Part shown: positions 29,000 to 40,084 of the stretch, piece after piece
How positions within the stretch are numbered: position 1 is the stretch's first letter
Layout of the letters: every line of letters starts with the position of its first letter
NCBI GenBank assembly: GCA_026709265.1
Contig: JAPOTI010000119.1
Coordinates: 1-64,000, forward strand
DNA from: Paracoccaceae bacterium
GTDB lineage: Bacteria > Pseudomonadota > Alphaproteobacteria > Rhodobacterales > Rhodobacteraceae
Reading direction: 5' to 3'
Length of the DNA stretch: 64,000 nt
Program-made: the position numbers and the translations under genes
The notes under the pieces: generated by a model
Seen by the model: only the letters and a program-made list of their open reading frames with translations
The model's database searches: none
What the model was told of the DNA's origin: nothing

Positions 29000-30867
29000 G
29001 CTGCGACCGTGAATGACTCGCCGGACTCAAACAAGGCAGCCAGTTGTTCTGTCATCGCTCCCGCGAGTTGCTCGACATCGCCAATGGTCACGGCCCGGTT
29101 GTAATAGCTTGTGACGTCATGACCGATTCCAATGGCAATCAACTCGACCTGTCGGCGTCGACCGATCATCGTGATGACTTGACGCAGATGGTGTTCGAGA
29201 TAATCGGGACGATTGGGGCCGAGCGTCGAATCATCAACGGGTGCACCATCTGAAATCACCATCAGTATTCGACGTTGTTCCGGGCGTATGCTCAGTCTTT
29301 TATGTGCCCATTCGAGGGCTTCGCCATCGATATTTTCTTTGAGCAGGCCTTCTTTCATCATCAGGCCAAGATTGATCCGTGCCCGTCGCCATGGTGAATC
29401 GGCACCCTTATAGACAATATGGCGAAGATCGTTGAGACGACCCGGCGTGGCCGGACGGCCACAAGCAGACCAGCTTTCCCGGCTTCGGCCACCCTTCCAG
29501 GCGCGGGTCGTAAAGCCCAGGATTTCGACCTTGACCTGGCATCTTTCGAGGGTGCGGGCCAGGATGTCAGCACAAATCGCGGCAATCGAAATGGGCCGCC
29601 CGCGCATTGAACCTGAATTGTCGAGCAACAGCGTGACCACAGTGTCACGAAAATCAGTTTGTTTCTCGACCTTGAAGGAGAGAGGCGTCGTCGGGGCGAC
29701 AACAATTCGCGCGAGTTTCCCGGCATCGAGAACGCCCTCCTCACGATCAAATTCCCAATGTCGATTCTGTTGCGCCAGCAGTCGACGTTGCAGCTTGTTG
29801 GCAAGCCGCCCCACTGATCCCTTGAAGGGTTCAAGTTGCTGGTCAAGGCTGGCACGCAGACGTTCGAGCTCGGCAGGTTCTGCCAGATCTTCAGCCCGAA
29901 TCTCTTCATCAAACTGTGTCGTAAAGGCTTTGTAGTCCGGGTCGGCTTCGGAATGCCGAGCAATTTGCCGTTCAGGGCGAGGATCACCCGGAACCTCTTC
30001 TTCGTCCAAAGGCTGAAACTCCTCAGAATCGATATCACCCAACTGTTGTTCATCGATTGCGGTTTCTTCGGGGCGACCATCCTGACGTGGCTGTTCTTCG
30101 CCCTCCTGTTCCTTCTGTTCCTGTCCTTCGCTATCGGTTCCGTCTTCGTCCGGCTCTTCGCTGAACTCGTCATCCTGATTTTCATCGGGATCATCACCAA
30201 GCTGGTCGGTAAAACCCATATCTCCGATCAGCTGGCGTGCGCGGCGGGCAAATCCTGCCTGATCTTCGATGATATCCTCGATTTCAAACAGGCTGTGGCC
30301 AGCCCGGTCTTCAATATCCTGGCGAAAGAGATCGACGATATGCGCGGCATCGGGAGGCAGTGAGCGGCCGGTAGCCAGTTGATGAACCAGATAGCCAATT
30401 GCATCGGCAAGTGCGGCACTTTCCGGTTCATATATGTCGCCATATCCTTTCCTGTTGGCGTCATGAGCGATCTTTGAGTCGATATTCGCAGCGGCTCCTT
30501 TCATACGCCGCGCACCGATCGCATCGCATCGGGCTGATTCCATGGCTTCGTATATCTGGCGGGCTGTTTCGCCGCTGGGAAGATAGCGAGAATGGGTGTC
30601 TTCATCATGCAACGCGCGGCGCAGGGCCAAACTGTCTGCAAGGCCACGAATATGTCGAAGATTTGCAGCATCGGCACGGAAACCTATGGAAGGCAGCCGG
30701 ATCGTATCGTTGCCGATTCCGATGGGATCAGACGAAAAGCGAACCGACAGCTCACCGTCTTCTGCGATTGAACGGGTGGTCTCGGTAACAGCTTTCTTGA
30801 AGGCCGCAATTGCGTCGGCGGACAGTTCAGGCCGGTTTGGCACCCTCTCATCCACCACCCTCTTCAC
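28996..30867 (-). CDS. cobT: cobaltochelatase subunit CobT
   Basis: A 623-residue subunit of the aerobic cobalt chelatase that works with CobN and the ATPase CobS to insert cobalt into hydrogenobyrinate diamide. The N-terminal half includes [15 protein letters not shown]. The middle (about residues 215-310) is extremely acidic. The C-terminal half is a von Willebrand A domain with the MIDAS motif DNSGS in [13 protein letters not shown]. No cobN is in the window. It lies 29 bp downstream of cobS and overlaps pepP. CobST-like pairs are widespread in Alphaproteobacteria, sometimes without cobalamin genes nearby, so cobalamin synthesis is not proven by this pair alone. Confidence 0.93.
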   Translation of the reverse strand: MKRVVDERVPNRPELSADAIAAFKKAVTETTRSIAEDGELSVRFSSDPIGIGNDTIRLPSIGFRADAANLRHIRGLADSLALRRALHDEDTHSRYLPSGETARQIYEAMESARCDAIGARRMKGAAANIDSKIAHDANRKGYGDIYEPESAALADAIGYLVHQLATGRSLPPDAAHIVDLFRQDIEDRAGHSLFEIEDIIEDQAGFARRARQLIGDMGFTDQLGDDPDENQDDEFSEEPDEDGTDSEGQEQKEQEGEEQPRQDGRPEETAIDEQQLGDIDSEEFQPLDEEEVPGDPRPERQIARHSEADPDYKAFTTQFDEEIRAEDLAEPAELERLRASLDQQLEPFKGSVGRLANKLQRRLLAQQNRHWEFDREEGVLDAGKLARIVVAPTTPLSFKVEKQTDFRDTVVTLLLDNSGSMRGRPISIAAICADILARTLERCQVKVEILGFTTRAWKGGRSRESWSACGRPATPGRLNDLRHIVYKGADSPWRRARINLGLMMKEGLLKENIDGEALEWAHKRLSIRPEQRRILMVISDGAPVDDSTLGPNRPDYLEHHLRQVITMIGRRRQVELIAIGIGHDVTSYYNRAVTIGDVEQLAGAMTEQLAALFESGESFTVAA

Positions 30868-30896
30868 TCCTCCACTGGCACCGGCAACGATCCGGC

Positions 30897-31883
30897 CTAA
30901 GCGATCTGGCTGATTGCTGCACTTTCCGGCAGTTCTTCACCAAAACAACGCTGATACATTTCGGCGACAGTGGGTCGTTCAAGTTCATCGCATTTGTTCA
31001 AAAAACTGACGCGAAATGCATAACCGACACTGCCAAAGATCGCGGCATTCTCGGCCCATGCAATGACAGTTCTTGGACTCATCACCGTTGAAAGATCACC
31101 ATTCATGAAGGCAGCCCGAGTCAGGTCGGCAACACGCACCATTGAACCGACAATTTCCTGGCCCCTTTGATCGTTGTAGTGAGGCGCCTTTGCGAGCACG
31201 ATCTGGGTTTCGGCATCATGCGGCAGATAGTTCAACGTGGTGACCAGTGACCAGCGATCCATCTGTCCCTGGTTGATTTGTTGTGTGCCATGGTAGAGGC
31301 CGGTCGTGTCGCCAAGTCCGACGGTGTTGGTCGTGGAAAACAGTCTGAAATGTTGATGCGGCCTGATGACATCATTCTGATCCAGCAGCGTCAATCGTCC
31401 ATCGGCTTCGAGCACGCGCTGGATGACGAACATCACATCGGCACGTCCGGCGTCATATTCGTCGAACACCAGTGCCACACCGTTCTTGAGGGACCAGGGC
31501 AGAATTCCCTCCTGGAATTCCGTGACCTGTTTTCCCTCACGCAGTTTGATCTGGTCCTTGCCGATCAAATCTATACGGGAAATATGACTGTCGAGATTCA
31601 CCCGGATGCAGGGCCAGTTGAGGCGGGCCGCCACCTGCTCGATATGAGTGGATTTTCCCGTACCGTGATAGCCTTGGATCATCACGCGTCGGTTATGCAT
31701 GAAACCGGCGAGTATGGCCAAGGTGGTGTCAGGATCAAAACTATAGGTTGGATCACTGTCAGGGACCTGCTCGACGCGATCCCGGAAACCGATCACTTCC
31801 ATTTCGGTTTCGAATCCAAAGACCTCGCGGACCGAAAGTTTCACTGTCGGCAAATCGGTCTGCATTTTTGAGCCTTCCATCAA
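30897..31883 (-). CDS. cobS: cobaltochelatase subunit CobS
   Basis: A 328-residue AAA+ ATPase that forms a ring with CobT and drives cobalt insertion by CobN. Walker A is [13 protein letters not shown], Walker B is [14 protein letters not shown], with [19 protein letters not shown] typical of the CobS/MoxR group. The N-terminus [12 protein letters not shown] matches CobS proteins. It is 131 bp downstream of the DnaJ-like gene and precedes cobT on the same strand. Confidence 0.94.
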   Translation of the reverse strand: MMEGSKMQTDLPTVKLSVREVFGFETEMEVIGFRDRVEQVPDSDPTYSFDPDTTLAILAGFMHNRRVMIQGYHGTGKSTHIEQVAARLNWPCIRVNLDSHISRIDLIGKDQIKLREGKQVTEFQEGILPWSLKNGVALVFDEYDAGRADVMFVIQRVLEADGRLTLLDQNDVIRPHQHFRLFSTTNTVGLGDTTGLYHGTQQINQGQMDRWSLVTTLNYLPHDAETQIVLAKAPHYNDQRGQEIVGSMVRVADLTRAAFMNGDLSTVMSPRTVIAWAENAAIFGSVGYAFRVSFLNKCDELERPTVAEMYQRCFGEELPESAAISQIA

Positions 31884-32014
31884 GGACTTCCTGTTATCAT
31901 CACTTCGCTCTGTTCAAGCGAGGTTCTGTGAAGGAATCCGGACCAATTGGCAAGAACAAGCGAGATGCAATTTCATCACCGATCAAGAAAAGGAGAGACG
32001 GTGCCACATCGCCC

Positions 32015-32641
32015 TCAGGTGGGGAAATTCCGGCTGTTTTTGATTTGATCCCAGGCCCACAATACCAGACGAAGCTGGTCTTCCTCCTCACGAAACCCAC
32101 CATTGAGATCGGGGTGATATATCTTGACGAGACCCGTATATTTCTGCCGTATCCTTGCCTTGCTCCAGGTCGGTTCGACTTCGAGTATCTCCACCGCACG
32201 GCGCTCATCAGCCGTCAGGCGAAACAGCGCAACATCTCTTGCCGCGCGTTGGCGGGTACCGTTGGCACCGAGAATTTCAAGCGGGTCATTAATTCCATGG
32301 CGCTGCCAGGCTTTCCTCTGATAGGTGCGACGCTGTTCGGCGGCCGATCCGACTTTCGCCGTTTCGTGATTCTCTGCGGTTTGTGCGCCACTCAGCTCTG
32401 TTTCAAAAAAATTCCAGTTTCGATTGTACTCACGTACATGCTTGCGACAGAACCAGTAAAAGTCTTCCAGTTGGTCCGGTGACTTTGGAGCCCGGTACTT
32501 TCCCGGATCATGGCAACCCGGGTGATCGCAGGTTCGTGACGAGGTTTCTACGGCACCAGTCCTGCTTCGGCGTCCATAGTTCTTTTCACGTCGCTGTTTG
32601 TCGTTAGAAATGGAGATATCAAATTCCAATGGCTCTGCCAT
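32015..32641 (-). CDS. DnaJ-like protein with C-terminal J domain
   Basis: 208 residues. The N-terminal part carries CDHPGCHDPGKYRAP and FCRKHVREYN, a Cys/His pattern that may bind a metal. The J domain is at the C-terminus (about residues 145-205), with the HPD tripeptide in KIYHPDLNGG, so it should stimulate an Hsp70 ATPase. Proteins of this layout stand next to cobS and bolA in many Alphaproteobacteria, as here. The client is unknown. Confidence 0.85.
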   Translation of the reverse strand: MAEPLEFDISISNDKQRREKNYGRRSRTGAVETSSRTCDHPGCHDPGKYRAPKSPDQLEDFYWFCRKHVREYNRNWNFFETELSGAQTAENHETAKVGSAAEQRRTYQRKAWQRHGINDPLEILGANGTRQRAARDVALFRLTADERRAVEILEVEPTWSKARIRQKYTGLVKIYHPDLNGGFREEEDQLRLVLWAWDQIKNSRNFPT

Positions 32642-32695
32642 GCAATCATCTCCCCAATCCTATTCGCGACTTTGGGCCGAGGACAGTGGTACAAC

Positions 32696-33076
32696 TCAGG
32701 CCAGCAGGCAGCATATAGTTTTGGCGTCTTGATGAGAAGAGGCTTTGCGCAGCATCGGGTCTTCGACCCAGTCCCCATCCGGTCGATTGGCCATCGGCTG
32801 AAAGCGCGTCTGACGGCCGACCATATCGCACTTGATCTCGCCGCCGATCATTGTCTGACCTTGCCATGCAGGCATCGTGAGACCGGACAGGGTGCCGCCC
32901 ATGTCATCCATGATCGCCACACCCCAATGCCGACACTTGGCCCTGTCTCACCACGCTGCGCACCCGCCTCGCCACGCAGGGAGACGATATGCCCGCGCGT
33001 CACCAACCGGACCTGCAAGGACAATCTAATGTCCTTGTCATCGCCCGCAAATGGCAGCTGATACGCCTGTGCTCAA
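32696..33076 (-). pseudogene. open reading frame without a start, probable remnant
   Basis: Between the DnaJ-like gene and bolA one minus-strand frame stays open for about 125 codons without an ATG near its beginning; a GTG lies at 32920. The translation includes DDKDIRLSLQVRLVTRGHIV, GPSVGIGVAIMDDMGG, GLTMPAWQGQTMIGGEIKCD and NRPDGDWVEDPMLRK. It reads like real protein, but I do not recognise it. The start is lost at a TGA next to the AQAYQLPFAG segment. It may be a decayed gene. Otherwise 32642-33187 holds only the bolA leader. Confidence 0.35.
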
Positions 33077-33187
33077 ATTCTGCTCTGCGACTTGTGTCAT
33101 CTTATCACAACAGCCCTACTCACCCAAAGACAAATGTGTCAAGAGAAACATGAATAGGGCTCTGGTGTGGAGGCGGAAGATTGAGCG

Positions 33188-33451
33188 ATGACAATACAGC
33201 AACAAATTGAAGACAGGTTGCAAGATGCATTTCGCCCGCAGGAATTAAAGGTTGAGAATGAAAGTGAGCACCATCGCGGGCATGCCGGTTGGGATGGGAG
33301 CGGTGAATCGCATTTTCGGATTGTCTTATGCTCCGAGAGGTTCAACGGTCTGACGCGGGTGCAGCGCCATCGACTGGTCTATCAAGCCCTGTCGCCAGAG
33401 CCCATGAATCACATTCATGCATTGCAGATGGAACTGACCGGTACACGGTGA
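33188..33451 (+). CDS. bolA: BolA family protein
   Basis: 87 residues with the class II KH-like fold of BolA. SEHHRGHAGWDGSGESHFRI and the conserved RFNGLTRVQRHRLVY are clear. BolA proteins pair with monothiol glutaredoxins in iron-sulfur trafficking and affect morphology and stress. It is divergent from the DnaJ-like/cobS/cobT genes, an arrangement common in Alphaproteobacteria. Upstream sequence GGAGGCGGAAGATTGAGCG contains a possible ribosome binding site, though farther from the ATG than ideal. Confidence 0.92.
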   Translation: MTIQQQIEDRLQDAFRPQELKVENESEHHRGHAGWDGSGESHFRIVLCSERFNGLTRVQRHRLVYQALSPEPMNHIHALQMELTGTR

Positions 33452-33622
33452 ATGTCCTTTCACTGGCCACATCGCTGATTACGACGTCATCGCAACGCAC
33501 ATCCACCCGCTTACGCCGACTCCGCAACCGATTCGTTGCGGTGCCGACATTCCTGTCAACAACAGACGAGAATCAAAAACCGTAATTGTTTGATCGGCAA
33601 GTTTCGTCAGGCCAGAGGTTTC

Positions 33623-35110
33623 TCAGTGGCCGAGTTTCCGGTTAACCAGTTCGCTCACCATTGTGGGATTGGCCTGGCCATTTGTCGCCTTCATCACCTG
33701 GCCCACAAAAAACCCGGCAACCCGCGGATTTGACCGCGCCTTTTCGGCCTGTTCAGGGTGATCATTCAATGCCCGATCAACGGCATGTTCAATAGACTTC
33801 GTATCTGTCATCTGCTTCATGCCGTGCGCTTCCGCCAATTCCGCAGGACGACCGCCTTCCGACCAGACCCGGTCAAACAGATCCTTGGCCATACGCCCGG
33901 AGAGTGAACCGTCGCTGATCAAGTCGAGTATTTCTCCGATCTGCTCCGCCGAAACCGGACTGTCTTCAATGGTGCGTGATTCCTTGTTGAGCCGCCCAAA
34001 CAATTCGTTGATGATCCAGTTGGCCGCTTGCCGGCCATCCCGGCCCTGCGCAACGGCTTCGAAATAGTCAGCACTCTTGCGCTCGGCGGTCAATCGCGCG
34101 GCATCGTCTTTGCCAATTCCATATTGCTTGACAAAACGTGAAATCTTACGGTCTGGGAGTTCCGGCAGATCGGCTTTGATACCGTCGACCCATTCCTGTT
34201 CAAGCCGCAGTGGCAGCAGGTCGGGGCAGGGGAAGTAGCGATAGTCATGTGCCTCCTCTTTTGAACGCATTGAACGTGTGCGACCCGTATTCGGATCAAA
34301 TAAACGGGTTTCCTGAGTCACAGTCCCACCATCTTCAATCACCGCGATTTGGCGATTCGCTTCATATGTGATCGCCTGCTGGATAAAGCGGGTTGAGTTC
34401 ATATTCTTGATTTCGCATCTTGTGCCCAAAGTGTCAGTTTCGCTGGGGCGCACAGAGACATTGACATCGGCACGCAAATTTCCATTCTGCATGTTGCCGT
34501 CACAGGTCCCCAGATAACGCATGATCTGGCGCAACTTCAGGATGGTGTCGGCCGCCTCTTCCGGGCTGCGAATATCCGGGAAAGTGACGATTTCCATTAA
34601 CGCCACGCCAGTGCGATTGAGGTCAACAAAAGACAATTCAGGATCCATATCGTGCAGAGACTTTCCGGCATCCTGTTCGAGGTGAATATGGTCGATTCGG
34701 ACCTGTCGAACGCCGTCTCCTCCCATATCCACATGGATGATTCCGGGCCCGGTTATCGGATGATAGAGTTGCGAAATCTGATAGCCTTGGGGCAAATCCG
34801 GATAGAAATAGTTCTTGCGGTCAAATTCTGAGTACAGATTGATCTTCGCATTGAGTCCGAGTCCTGTTCGTACGGCCTGTTCAATGCAGAAAGCGTTGAT
34901 GACGGGCAACATTCCAGGCATTGCGGCATCGATCAGGTGGACATTTGTATTCGGTGCCGCGCCGAATTCGGTCGAAGCCGGTGAAAACAATTTTGACCGG
35001 GAGGCAACTTGGGCATGGATCTCGAGGCCGACCACCATTTCCCAATTGCCCTTGATGCCATGAATAACCCGTGGGGCCGGCTCAGTCACGGCAAGAGTGT
35101 CGGTATTCAT
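33623..35110 (-). CDS. gatB: Asp-tRNA(Asn)/Glu-tRNA(Gln) amidotransferase subunit B
   Basis: A 495-residue subunit of the GatCAB complex that converts misacylated Glu-tRNA-Gln or Asp-tRNA-Asn to the correct form. Diagnostic segments are [49 protein letters not shown], and [15 protein letters not shown], with a YqeY-like tail domain ending in [13 protein letters not shown]. gatC and gatA are not in the window. It overlaps the end of pepN by 4 bp. Confidence 0.96.
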   Translation of the reverse strand: MNTDTLAVTEPAPRVIHGIKGNWEMVVGLEIHAQVASRSKLFSPASTEFGAAPNTNVHLIDAAMPGMLPVINAFCIEQAVRTGLGLNAKINLYSEFDRKNYFYPDLPQGYQISQLYHPITGPGIIHVDMGGDGVRQVRIDHIHLEQDAGKSLHDMDPELSFVDLNRTGVALMEIVTFPDIRSPEEAADTILKLRQIMRYLGTCDGNMQNGNLRADVNVSVRPSETDTLGTRCEIKNMNSTRFIQQAITYEANRQIAVIEDGGTVTQETRLFDPNTGRTRSMRSKEEAHDYRYFPCPDLLPLRLEQEWVDGIKADLPELPDRKISRFVKQYGIGKDDAARLTAERKSADYFEAVAQGRDGRQAANWIINELFGRLNKESRTIEDSPVSAEQIGEILDLISDGSLSGRMAKDLFDRVWSEGGRPAELAEAHGMKQMTDTKSIEHAVDRALNDHPEQAEKARSNPRVAGFFVGQVMKATNGQANPTMVSELVNRKLGH

Positions 35111-37743
35111 TCGCTGCTGGCTCCGGTCTTGTCGTCTTCATTCTTGCCGTGTTGCTGCTGTGACCCCGCGTCGCCCAGCAGGCGATCAAGCATTTCAAGA
35201 CTATCTGCGGACAATCCTGCCTGACTGCGGATTCTTTCCATTTCGCGATGCATCAGCATTTGCCGTGATGAGTCATACTGTTTCCATGATTCAAAAGCCG
35301 TACAGTGGCGTGCAGCGACCTGGGGATTGGCTGCATCCAGCTTGATCAACCAGTCTGCCAACAGCGCATAACCTTCGCCATTCGATTTATGAAATCCTGC
35401 TGTATTTCTGAATGTAAATGTCCCGATAACTGCGCGGAATCGGTTTGGATTCTGCCATTCGAAATTCGGGTGCGTCGTCAGTGAACGTGTTAAAGCCGGC
35501 GCATCAACGGGTCTTGATTCCAAAATCTGGACGGCAAACCATTTGTCGAGGACCAGCCGGTCATGCGACCAGAGTTCAAAAAAGTCGTGAAGTTGGGACT
35601 CACCTTTTGACAGTGACAAAAGGGCTCGCAGGGCGGCAAGTTTGACCGTCATATTGTCTGCAGAGTGATATTGACGCGCGGCCTCCTCACCGCCATCGAC
35701 TTGGCAAAGAAGACGCAGAAGCCCGAGTCGTAGGCTCCGCCGCCCGGCATCTTTGGCCGATGGCGTATAGGGGCTCTGATCGCTGAGTTCTTGCACGATT
35801 TTGGGCAGAAACGCGGACATTGCGGCGGCGATTTCCCGGGTCAATTCTTCCTGACAACGATAAAAGTCATCGGGGTCGAGAATGTGACCGCGTTGAGCAA
35901 GTTGGCGACGCAGTTCGTCTTCTGGGGGAAATTTCAGCAATATGGCGCGCAATTCCGGATCAAGCGAACTGTCATTTACCGCGGCAACCAGGGAAGAAAT
36001 AACCTCGCTGTCCGGGGCCTTTCCGTGGAGAATCATCTGGCTCAGGCTGTGGCGCATCAGGAACTGGCCAGAATCCCAGCGGTTGAACGGGTCGCTGTCA
36101 AAGCGAAGGGCGAATGATGCGTCACTGACCGACGGCTCAGTTGTGATAATGACCGGCGCAGAAAAGCCGCGCAAAACTGAAATTTTTGGCTTGTGCGGCA
36201 AGTCCGTGAAGCCAAAGGTCTCACGCGCACGGGTCAGCAAGAGCATTCGGGTAGAACCGATCTCGTGACCGTCGTCTCCGATCAGTCCAACAGCAACCGG
36301 AATCGGCAAAGGGCTCTTCTCAGGTTGGCCAAGAGTCGGTGCAGTTCGCTGTTCAAGCGTCAGGAGTAATTCGCCATTCTGATACGCTGATTTGTAGCTC
36401 AGATGCGGTGTTCCAGCTTGACAATACCATTGCTTGAATTGCGAGAGATCCATCTGCAGACTGTCTTCAAAAGCAGCCAGCCAGTCCTCAATGGTGCAGG
36501 CTTCGCCATCATGTCGGTCAAAATACAGATCAACGGCTTTCCGGTATCCGTCAGCACCCGCGAGACCGCAAAGCATTGACACCAGCTCGGCACCTTTTTC
36601 GTAAATGGTATGGGTATAGAAATTACTGATTTCGCGGTAAGAATCTGGTCGCACAGGGTGGGCGAGGGGGCCGGCATCTTCACGGAACTGAGCATCACGG
36701 AGCCGGCAAACATTCTTGATCCGCACCACAGCAGCTGAGCGCTGGTCACCGGAGAATTGCCGATCACGGTGAACCGTCAGACCTTCTTTGAGGCTGAGTT
36801 GGAACCAGTCGCGGCATGTCACGCGGTTCCCAGTCCAGTTATGAAAATATTCATGTGCGATGACGCTCTCGATAGACTCATAGTCATCGTCTGTGGCTGT
36901 TTCCGGGCTGGCGAGCACTAACTTCGAGTTAAAGATATTCAGCCCTTTATTCTCCATGGCACCCATGTTAAAATCATCGACTGCGACGATATTGAACTGA
37001 TCGAGATCATATTCGCGTCCATAAGTTTGTTCGTCCCATGCCATCGCACGTTTGAGAGAATCCATGGCGTAATCGCATCGGCCTTCATCACCTTTGCGAA
37101 CCCAGATATGGAGATCGACGTGGCGGCCACTCGCAGTGGTAAAACTGTCATCCACAGACACCAGATCACCGGCGACGAGAGCGAACAGATACGATGGTTT
37201 TGGCCATGGATCGTGCCAGACTGCAAAGTCCTGACCACGTTCGACAAGGTTGCCATTTGACAGCAACGCGGGCTGTTTCCCGTTGATACGTACCGTGAAG
37301 CGCGACAGGATGTCGGGTCGATCCGGGAAGTGACAAATGCGCCGGAATCCTTCGGGTTCGCATTGTGTACAATACATGCCGTTCGACATGTAGAGGCCAT
37401 CGAGGGAGGTGTTGGACTGTGGGCTGATTTGGGTCTCCGCGCGCCAGCAGAATTTTGCCCCGGGAAGAATCTGTTTGGGAAGGACAAGGCCATTGTCCGC
37501 CTGCTCAAGAATCGATTTCGAGATGGCGCATCCATCGATGGATGCGCGTGTCAGCCTCAGGTCGCGTCCGTCGAGCACCAGATCCTCAATGTCTGCGCAG
37601 CGCGGATTTTGCTTGAAGTGAATCTCGGTGACCACCCGGGTCTCCTGTGGGTCAAGCGTGAACTCAAGGCAGGTCTGTTCAACCAGCCATGCCGGGGGGC
37701 GGTAATCCTGTCTTCGTGTCGATACGGTATGCTGTTTAGTCAT
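35107..37743 (-). CDS. pepN: aminopeptidase N (M1 family)
   Basis: An 878-residue zinc aminopeptidase of the bacterial PepN type. The exopeptidase motif is GAMENKGLN and the zinc site is [19 protein letters not shown], with the third ligand in [12 protein letters not shown]. The C-terminal helical domains are present and the length is full. No signal peptide is seen, so it should act on peptides in the cytosol. Likely co-transcribed with gatB through a 4-bp overlap. Confidence 0.95.
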   Translation of the reverse strand: MTKQHTVSTRRQDYRPPAWLVEQTCLEFTLDPQETRVVTEIHFKQNPRCADIEDLVLDGRDLRLTRASIDGCAISKSILEQADNGLVLPKQILPGAKFCWRAETQISPQSNTSLDGLYMSNGMYCTQCEPEGFRRICHFPDRPDILSRFTVRINGKQPALLSNGNLVERGQDFAVWHDPWPKPSYLFALVAGDLVSVDDSFTTASGRHVDLHIWVRKGDEGRCDYAMDSLKRAMAWDEQTYGREYDLDQFNIVAVDDFNMGAMENKGLNIFNSKLVLASPETATDDDYESIESVIAHEYFHNWTGNRVTCRDWFQLSLKEGLTVHRDRQFSGDQRSAAVVRIKNVCRLRDAQFREDAGPLAHPVRPDSYREISNFYTHTIYEKGAELVSMLCGLAGADGYRKAVDLYFDRHDGEACTIEDWLAAFEDSLQMDLSQFKQWYCQAGTPHLSYKSAYQNGELLLTLEQRTAPTLGQPEKSPLPIPVAVGLIGDDGHEIGSTRMLLLTRARETFGFTDLPHKPKISVLRGFSAPVIITTEPSVSDASFALRFDSDPFNRWDSGQFLMRHSLSQMILHGKAPDSEVISSLVAAVNDSSLDPELRAILLKFPPEDELRRQLAQRGHILDPDDFYRCQEELTREIAAAMSAFLPKIVQELSDQSPYTPSAKDAGRRSLRLGLLRLLCQVDGGEEAARQYHSADNMTVKLAALRALLSLSKGESQLHDFFELWSHDRLVLDKWFAVQILESRPVDAPALTRSLTTHPNFEWQNPNRFRAVIGTFTFRNTAGFHKSNGEGYALLADWLIKLDAANPQVAARHCTAFESWKQYDSSRQMLMHREMERIRSQAGLSADSLEMLDRLLGDAGSQQQHGKNEDDKTGASSE

Positions 37744-37902
37744 GCGTCAGGGGAAATTGTCTTGTTGGGTGTCAAAAAGTTGATCAGGGACAGTGTCACT
37801 ATATCGGTGGTCACGAGAATAATCGCAAACAAGCGGGCTTCAAGCCTGCCCATCAGGGGCGCGGCGAATTTATCGTCATGATATGCCACATTTCTTCTGC
37901 CG

Positions 37903-38388
37903 TCACCCGGTTTCGGGCATAATCCCGGACGGCTGTAGCGACATGGAACGCGCCCGTTTGAACGACGAGATTGTGTTGCTTTGTTCGTGTTTTGCAGTTT
38001 CCAGACGCGTGCGGATGTCTGCTGGCATCGGAGTGGCGTGTGGTCGCGGCTGTTGCTTGACATGCAGTTCGACAAATTCACAAAGCGCGACTGTTTGTCC
38101 AGACCGTTTCATGTCCAGCAGGAGATGAATGCGTTTCTCGTCAACATCCAGAACACGGGTCTCAATGCGCAACCGATCACCTTCATGGACCTCCCGAAGG
38201 TAATATTTGTGGTCTTCAAGCAGGTAGATCGTACAATGGGTTCGCTCCCGATACTCCCGGTCAAATCCGATTTCATCCTGCATCGAATCAACGGCATAGC
38301 TGAAGATCAATCCATAATATCCATCCTGCATATGACCATTGTAATCGATCCATTCAGGCCGTGCGATTGTTTCATAGACATATATCAA
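37903..38388 (-). CDS. hotdog-fold acyl-CoA thioesterase
   Basis: 161 residues with the 4HBT hotdog signature RPEWIDYNGHMQDGYYGLIF and LREVHEGDRLRIETRVLDVD. The substrate cannot be read from sequence. Similar thioesterases accompany carnitine dehydrogenase genes, which suggests betainyl-CoA as one option, but no such dehydrogenase is near. It stands alone between pepN and the sugar kinase. The 37744-37902 gap upstream of pepN contains nothing I can support. Confidence 0.8.
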   Translation of the reverse strand: MIYVYETIARPEWIDYNGHMQDGYYGLIFSYAVDSMQDEIGFDREYRERTHCTIYLLEDHKYYLREVHEGDRLRIETRVLDVDEKRIHLLLDMKRSGQTVALCEFVELHVKQQPRPHATPMPADIRTRLETAKHEQSNTISSFKRARSMSLQPSGIMPETG

Positions 38389-38519
38389 AAGAGGTTGCTC
38401 CCCCGAACCGTGGCCGGTAAATCTGTTTCACATTCCTGAGGTCAGCAGGACTTCGTCTTTTTGACGGTGCCGATCGATATTGAATGCAGCCGATCAGCTG
38501 ATAGCGCTCTCCTGACCGT

Positions 38520-39479
38520 TCACGAGGCTTGACCGGGTTGGGCCTGTGCGATTCGTTTTTCCACGTCGTCGCGAAATGGTGGGGCACAGCCGACAGCCTC
38601 ACAATTGATGGCCGCCGCCATGTTGGCGAATGTCAGCATTGTTTCCAGTTCTGCGTCATCAAGAGCATCGAGTCTGTGGCGCAGGGTGTATTCCCGCTCG
38701 GCGAGCCATGCGAGGCTAAAGCCCATGATTGTGTCTCCCGCGCCGACTGTGTCGCCGCCCGTTGTGCAGATACCATTCACCGAAGCATTGCCGTTACGGC
38801 TCCATGCACTGGCGCCCTTTTCACCATCAGTCACGATGACGAGGCTGGATCCCTGTTTCAACCTTTCCAACGCAAAGTCCTCACTGCTGATGCCCGGCTT
38901 CAGATAGTCCAGATCTTCTGTGCTGATCTTGATAATCGCGGCGGCGTTCAACAGGCGCATGATACGGGGATACCACGCGTCATGGCCGGAAATCATTGTT
39001 GGTCGGACATTGGGGTCGACTGCAAGGATTGCGTTTTCTGTTTGCGCCCGGGCAAACTCTTCAATTCGGTCAGCTCCCGGCGACACAATGAGCGAAATCG
39101 ATCCGATCACCATGATATCACCTGATCGGCACAAACCGGGCGGAAGCTCCGGCTGCATGTTGACCATACAGCTTTCACGATCGAAAAAAGCGTAAATCGG
39201 ATGTTCATCTTCGGTGACTTGGACGAAACCCAAGACTGTCGGGAGGTCCGATCTTGGCGCGTGCGTCGAATCAACTCCGAAGAAATCAAGATCGGACAGA
39301 ATCATTTCTCCAAAGAGATCGTGACTGACTGATCCGCAAAAATGTGCATCAGCTCCTGCACGTGCGGCAGCCTTGGCTGCATTGAAGGGAGAGCCGCCGG
39401 TTGCCGCACGGTAATTGAGTCCATCAGGGGTAATGAAGTCAATCAGGGCTTCGCCACAAAAGAAGATACGCGCTGTCAT
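38520..39479 (-). CDS. PfkB-family carbohydrate kinase, probable fructokinase
   Basis: 319 residues. The N-terminus FCGEALIDFITPDGLNYRAA is followed by the PfkB signature 1 region GGSPFNAAKAAARAGADAHF. DTVGAGDTIMGFSLAW near the C-terminus holds the catalytic Asp in GAGDT. Together these mark a ribokinase-like sugar kinase; the closest class by feel is fructokinase. There is no transporter or regulator next to it, so the substrate is a guess. Confidence 0.82.
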   Translation of the reverse strand: MTARIFFCGEALIDFITPDGLNYRAATGGSPFNAAKAAARAGADAHFCGSVSHDLFGEMILSDLDFFGVDSTHAPRSDLPTVLGFVQVTEDEHPIYAFFDRESCMVNMQPELPPGLCRSGDIMVIGSISLIVSPGADRIEEFARAQTENAILAVDPNVRPTMISGHDAWYPRIMRLLNAAAIIKISTEDLDYLKPGISSEDFALERLKQGSSLVIVTDGEKGASAWSRNGNASVNGICTTGGDTVGAGDTIMGFSLAWLAEREYTLRHRLDALDDAELETMLTFANMAAAINCEAVGCAPPFRDDVEKRIAQAQPGQAS

Positions 39480-40084
39480 TCATTCTCCATCTTTGTGGCC
39501 TCCCGCCTATTCGTATTTGGCCATGGAGACAAACACGAAAATATCATCGTATGCTCACACCGCAGGAAGAACAGGCGGGTTGACTGGCGTTCCTGCCGGC
39601 GTTGTCAGGAAGGACGCACGAAATCCGATTCCCGGTATCACGCGCCGGGCTTGGCAGTGCCGCTCGAAGTTTCAACAGAGAGCAGGACATTTTCCCGCTC
39701 CCCTCCATTCGCCTTGAATCGCCGCCAGAGGTTGTTTCCGTCTTGCCGATCAATCATCTGTTCCGTTGTTGAAGAGATGACATTGTAACCGCGTTCCAAC
39801 GCGCAACCTGGCAGGATTTTAGGGGCTTATAGACTTAACGACCCGAACGACTACATATTCTATTATCAATCCCTCATAACCACTACCTATAGTATGATGG
39901 GTCGTCAGGGATATCATTCCCTGTTTCAGTGCATCGTCAAGCTGTTGACCAAATCTTCCGCAACGTGGGAGAATCGTGCAAAGTCTGGGGGCGTTAAACG
40001 GCCCTTCTGGTTTCAGAACCTGCTGTCAGACCGGGATCCCAGTGTTCGAATCGGCTTCGAAGGATTTCGTCGAGGTCAAGGCCG
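39480..40084. other. 605-bp region without a supported gene
   Basis: No reading frame here gives a recognisable product on either strand. GGGGCTTATA at 39822-39831 matches the first ten bases of the MITE-like element found at 13809 and 41132, but the similarity stops there and no second end is seen. The stretch 39840-39900 is A+T-rich. It lies between two minus-strand genes and should contain the promoter of the kinase gene. Confidence 0.4.

Noticed and set aside
33522-33541. 7-bp stem CCGCAAC/GTTGCGG between convergent bolA and gatB as terminator
   Set aside because: No T-run and a short stem; not strong enough to annotate.
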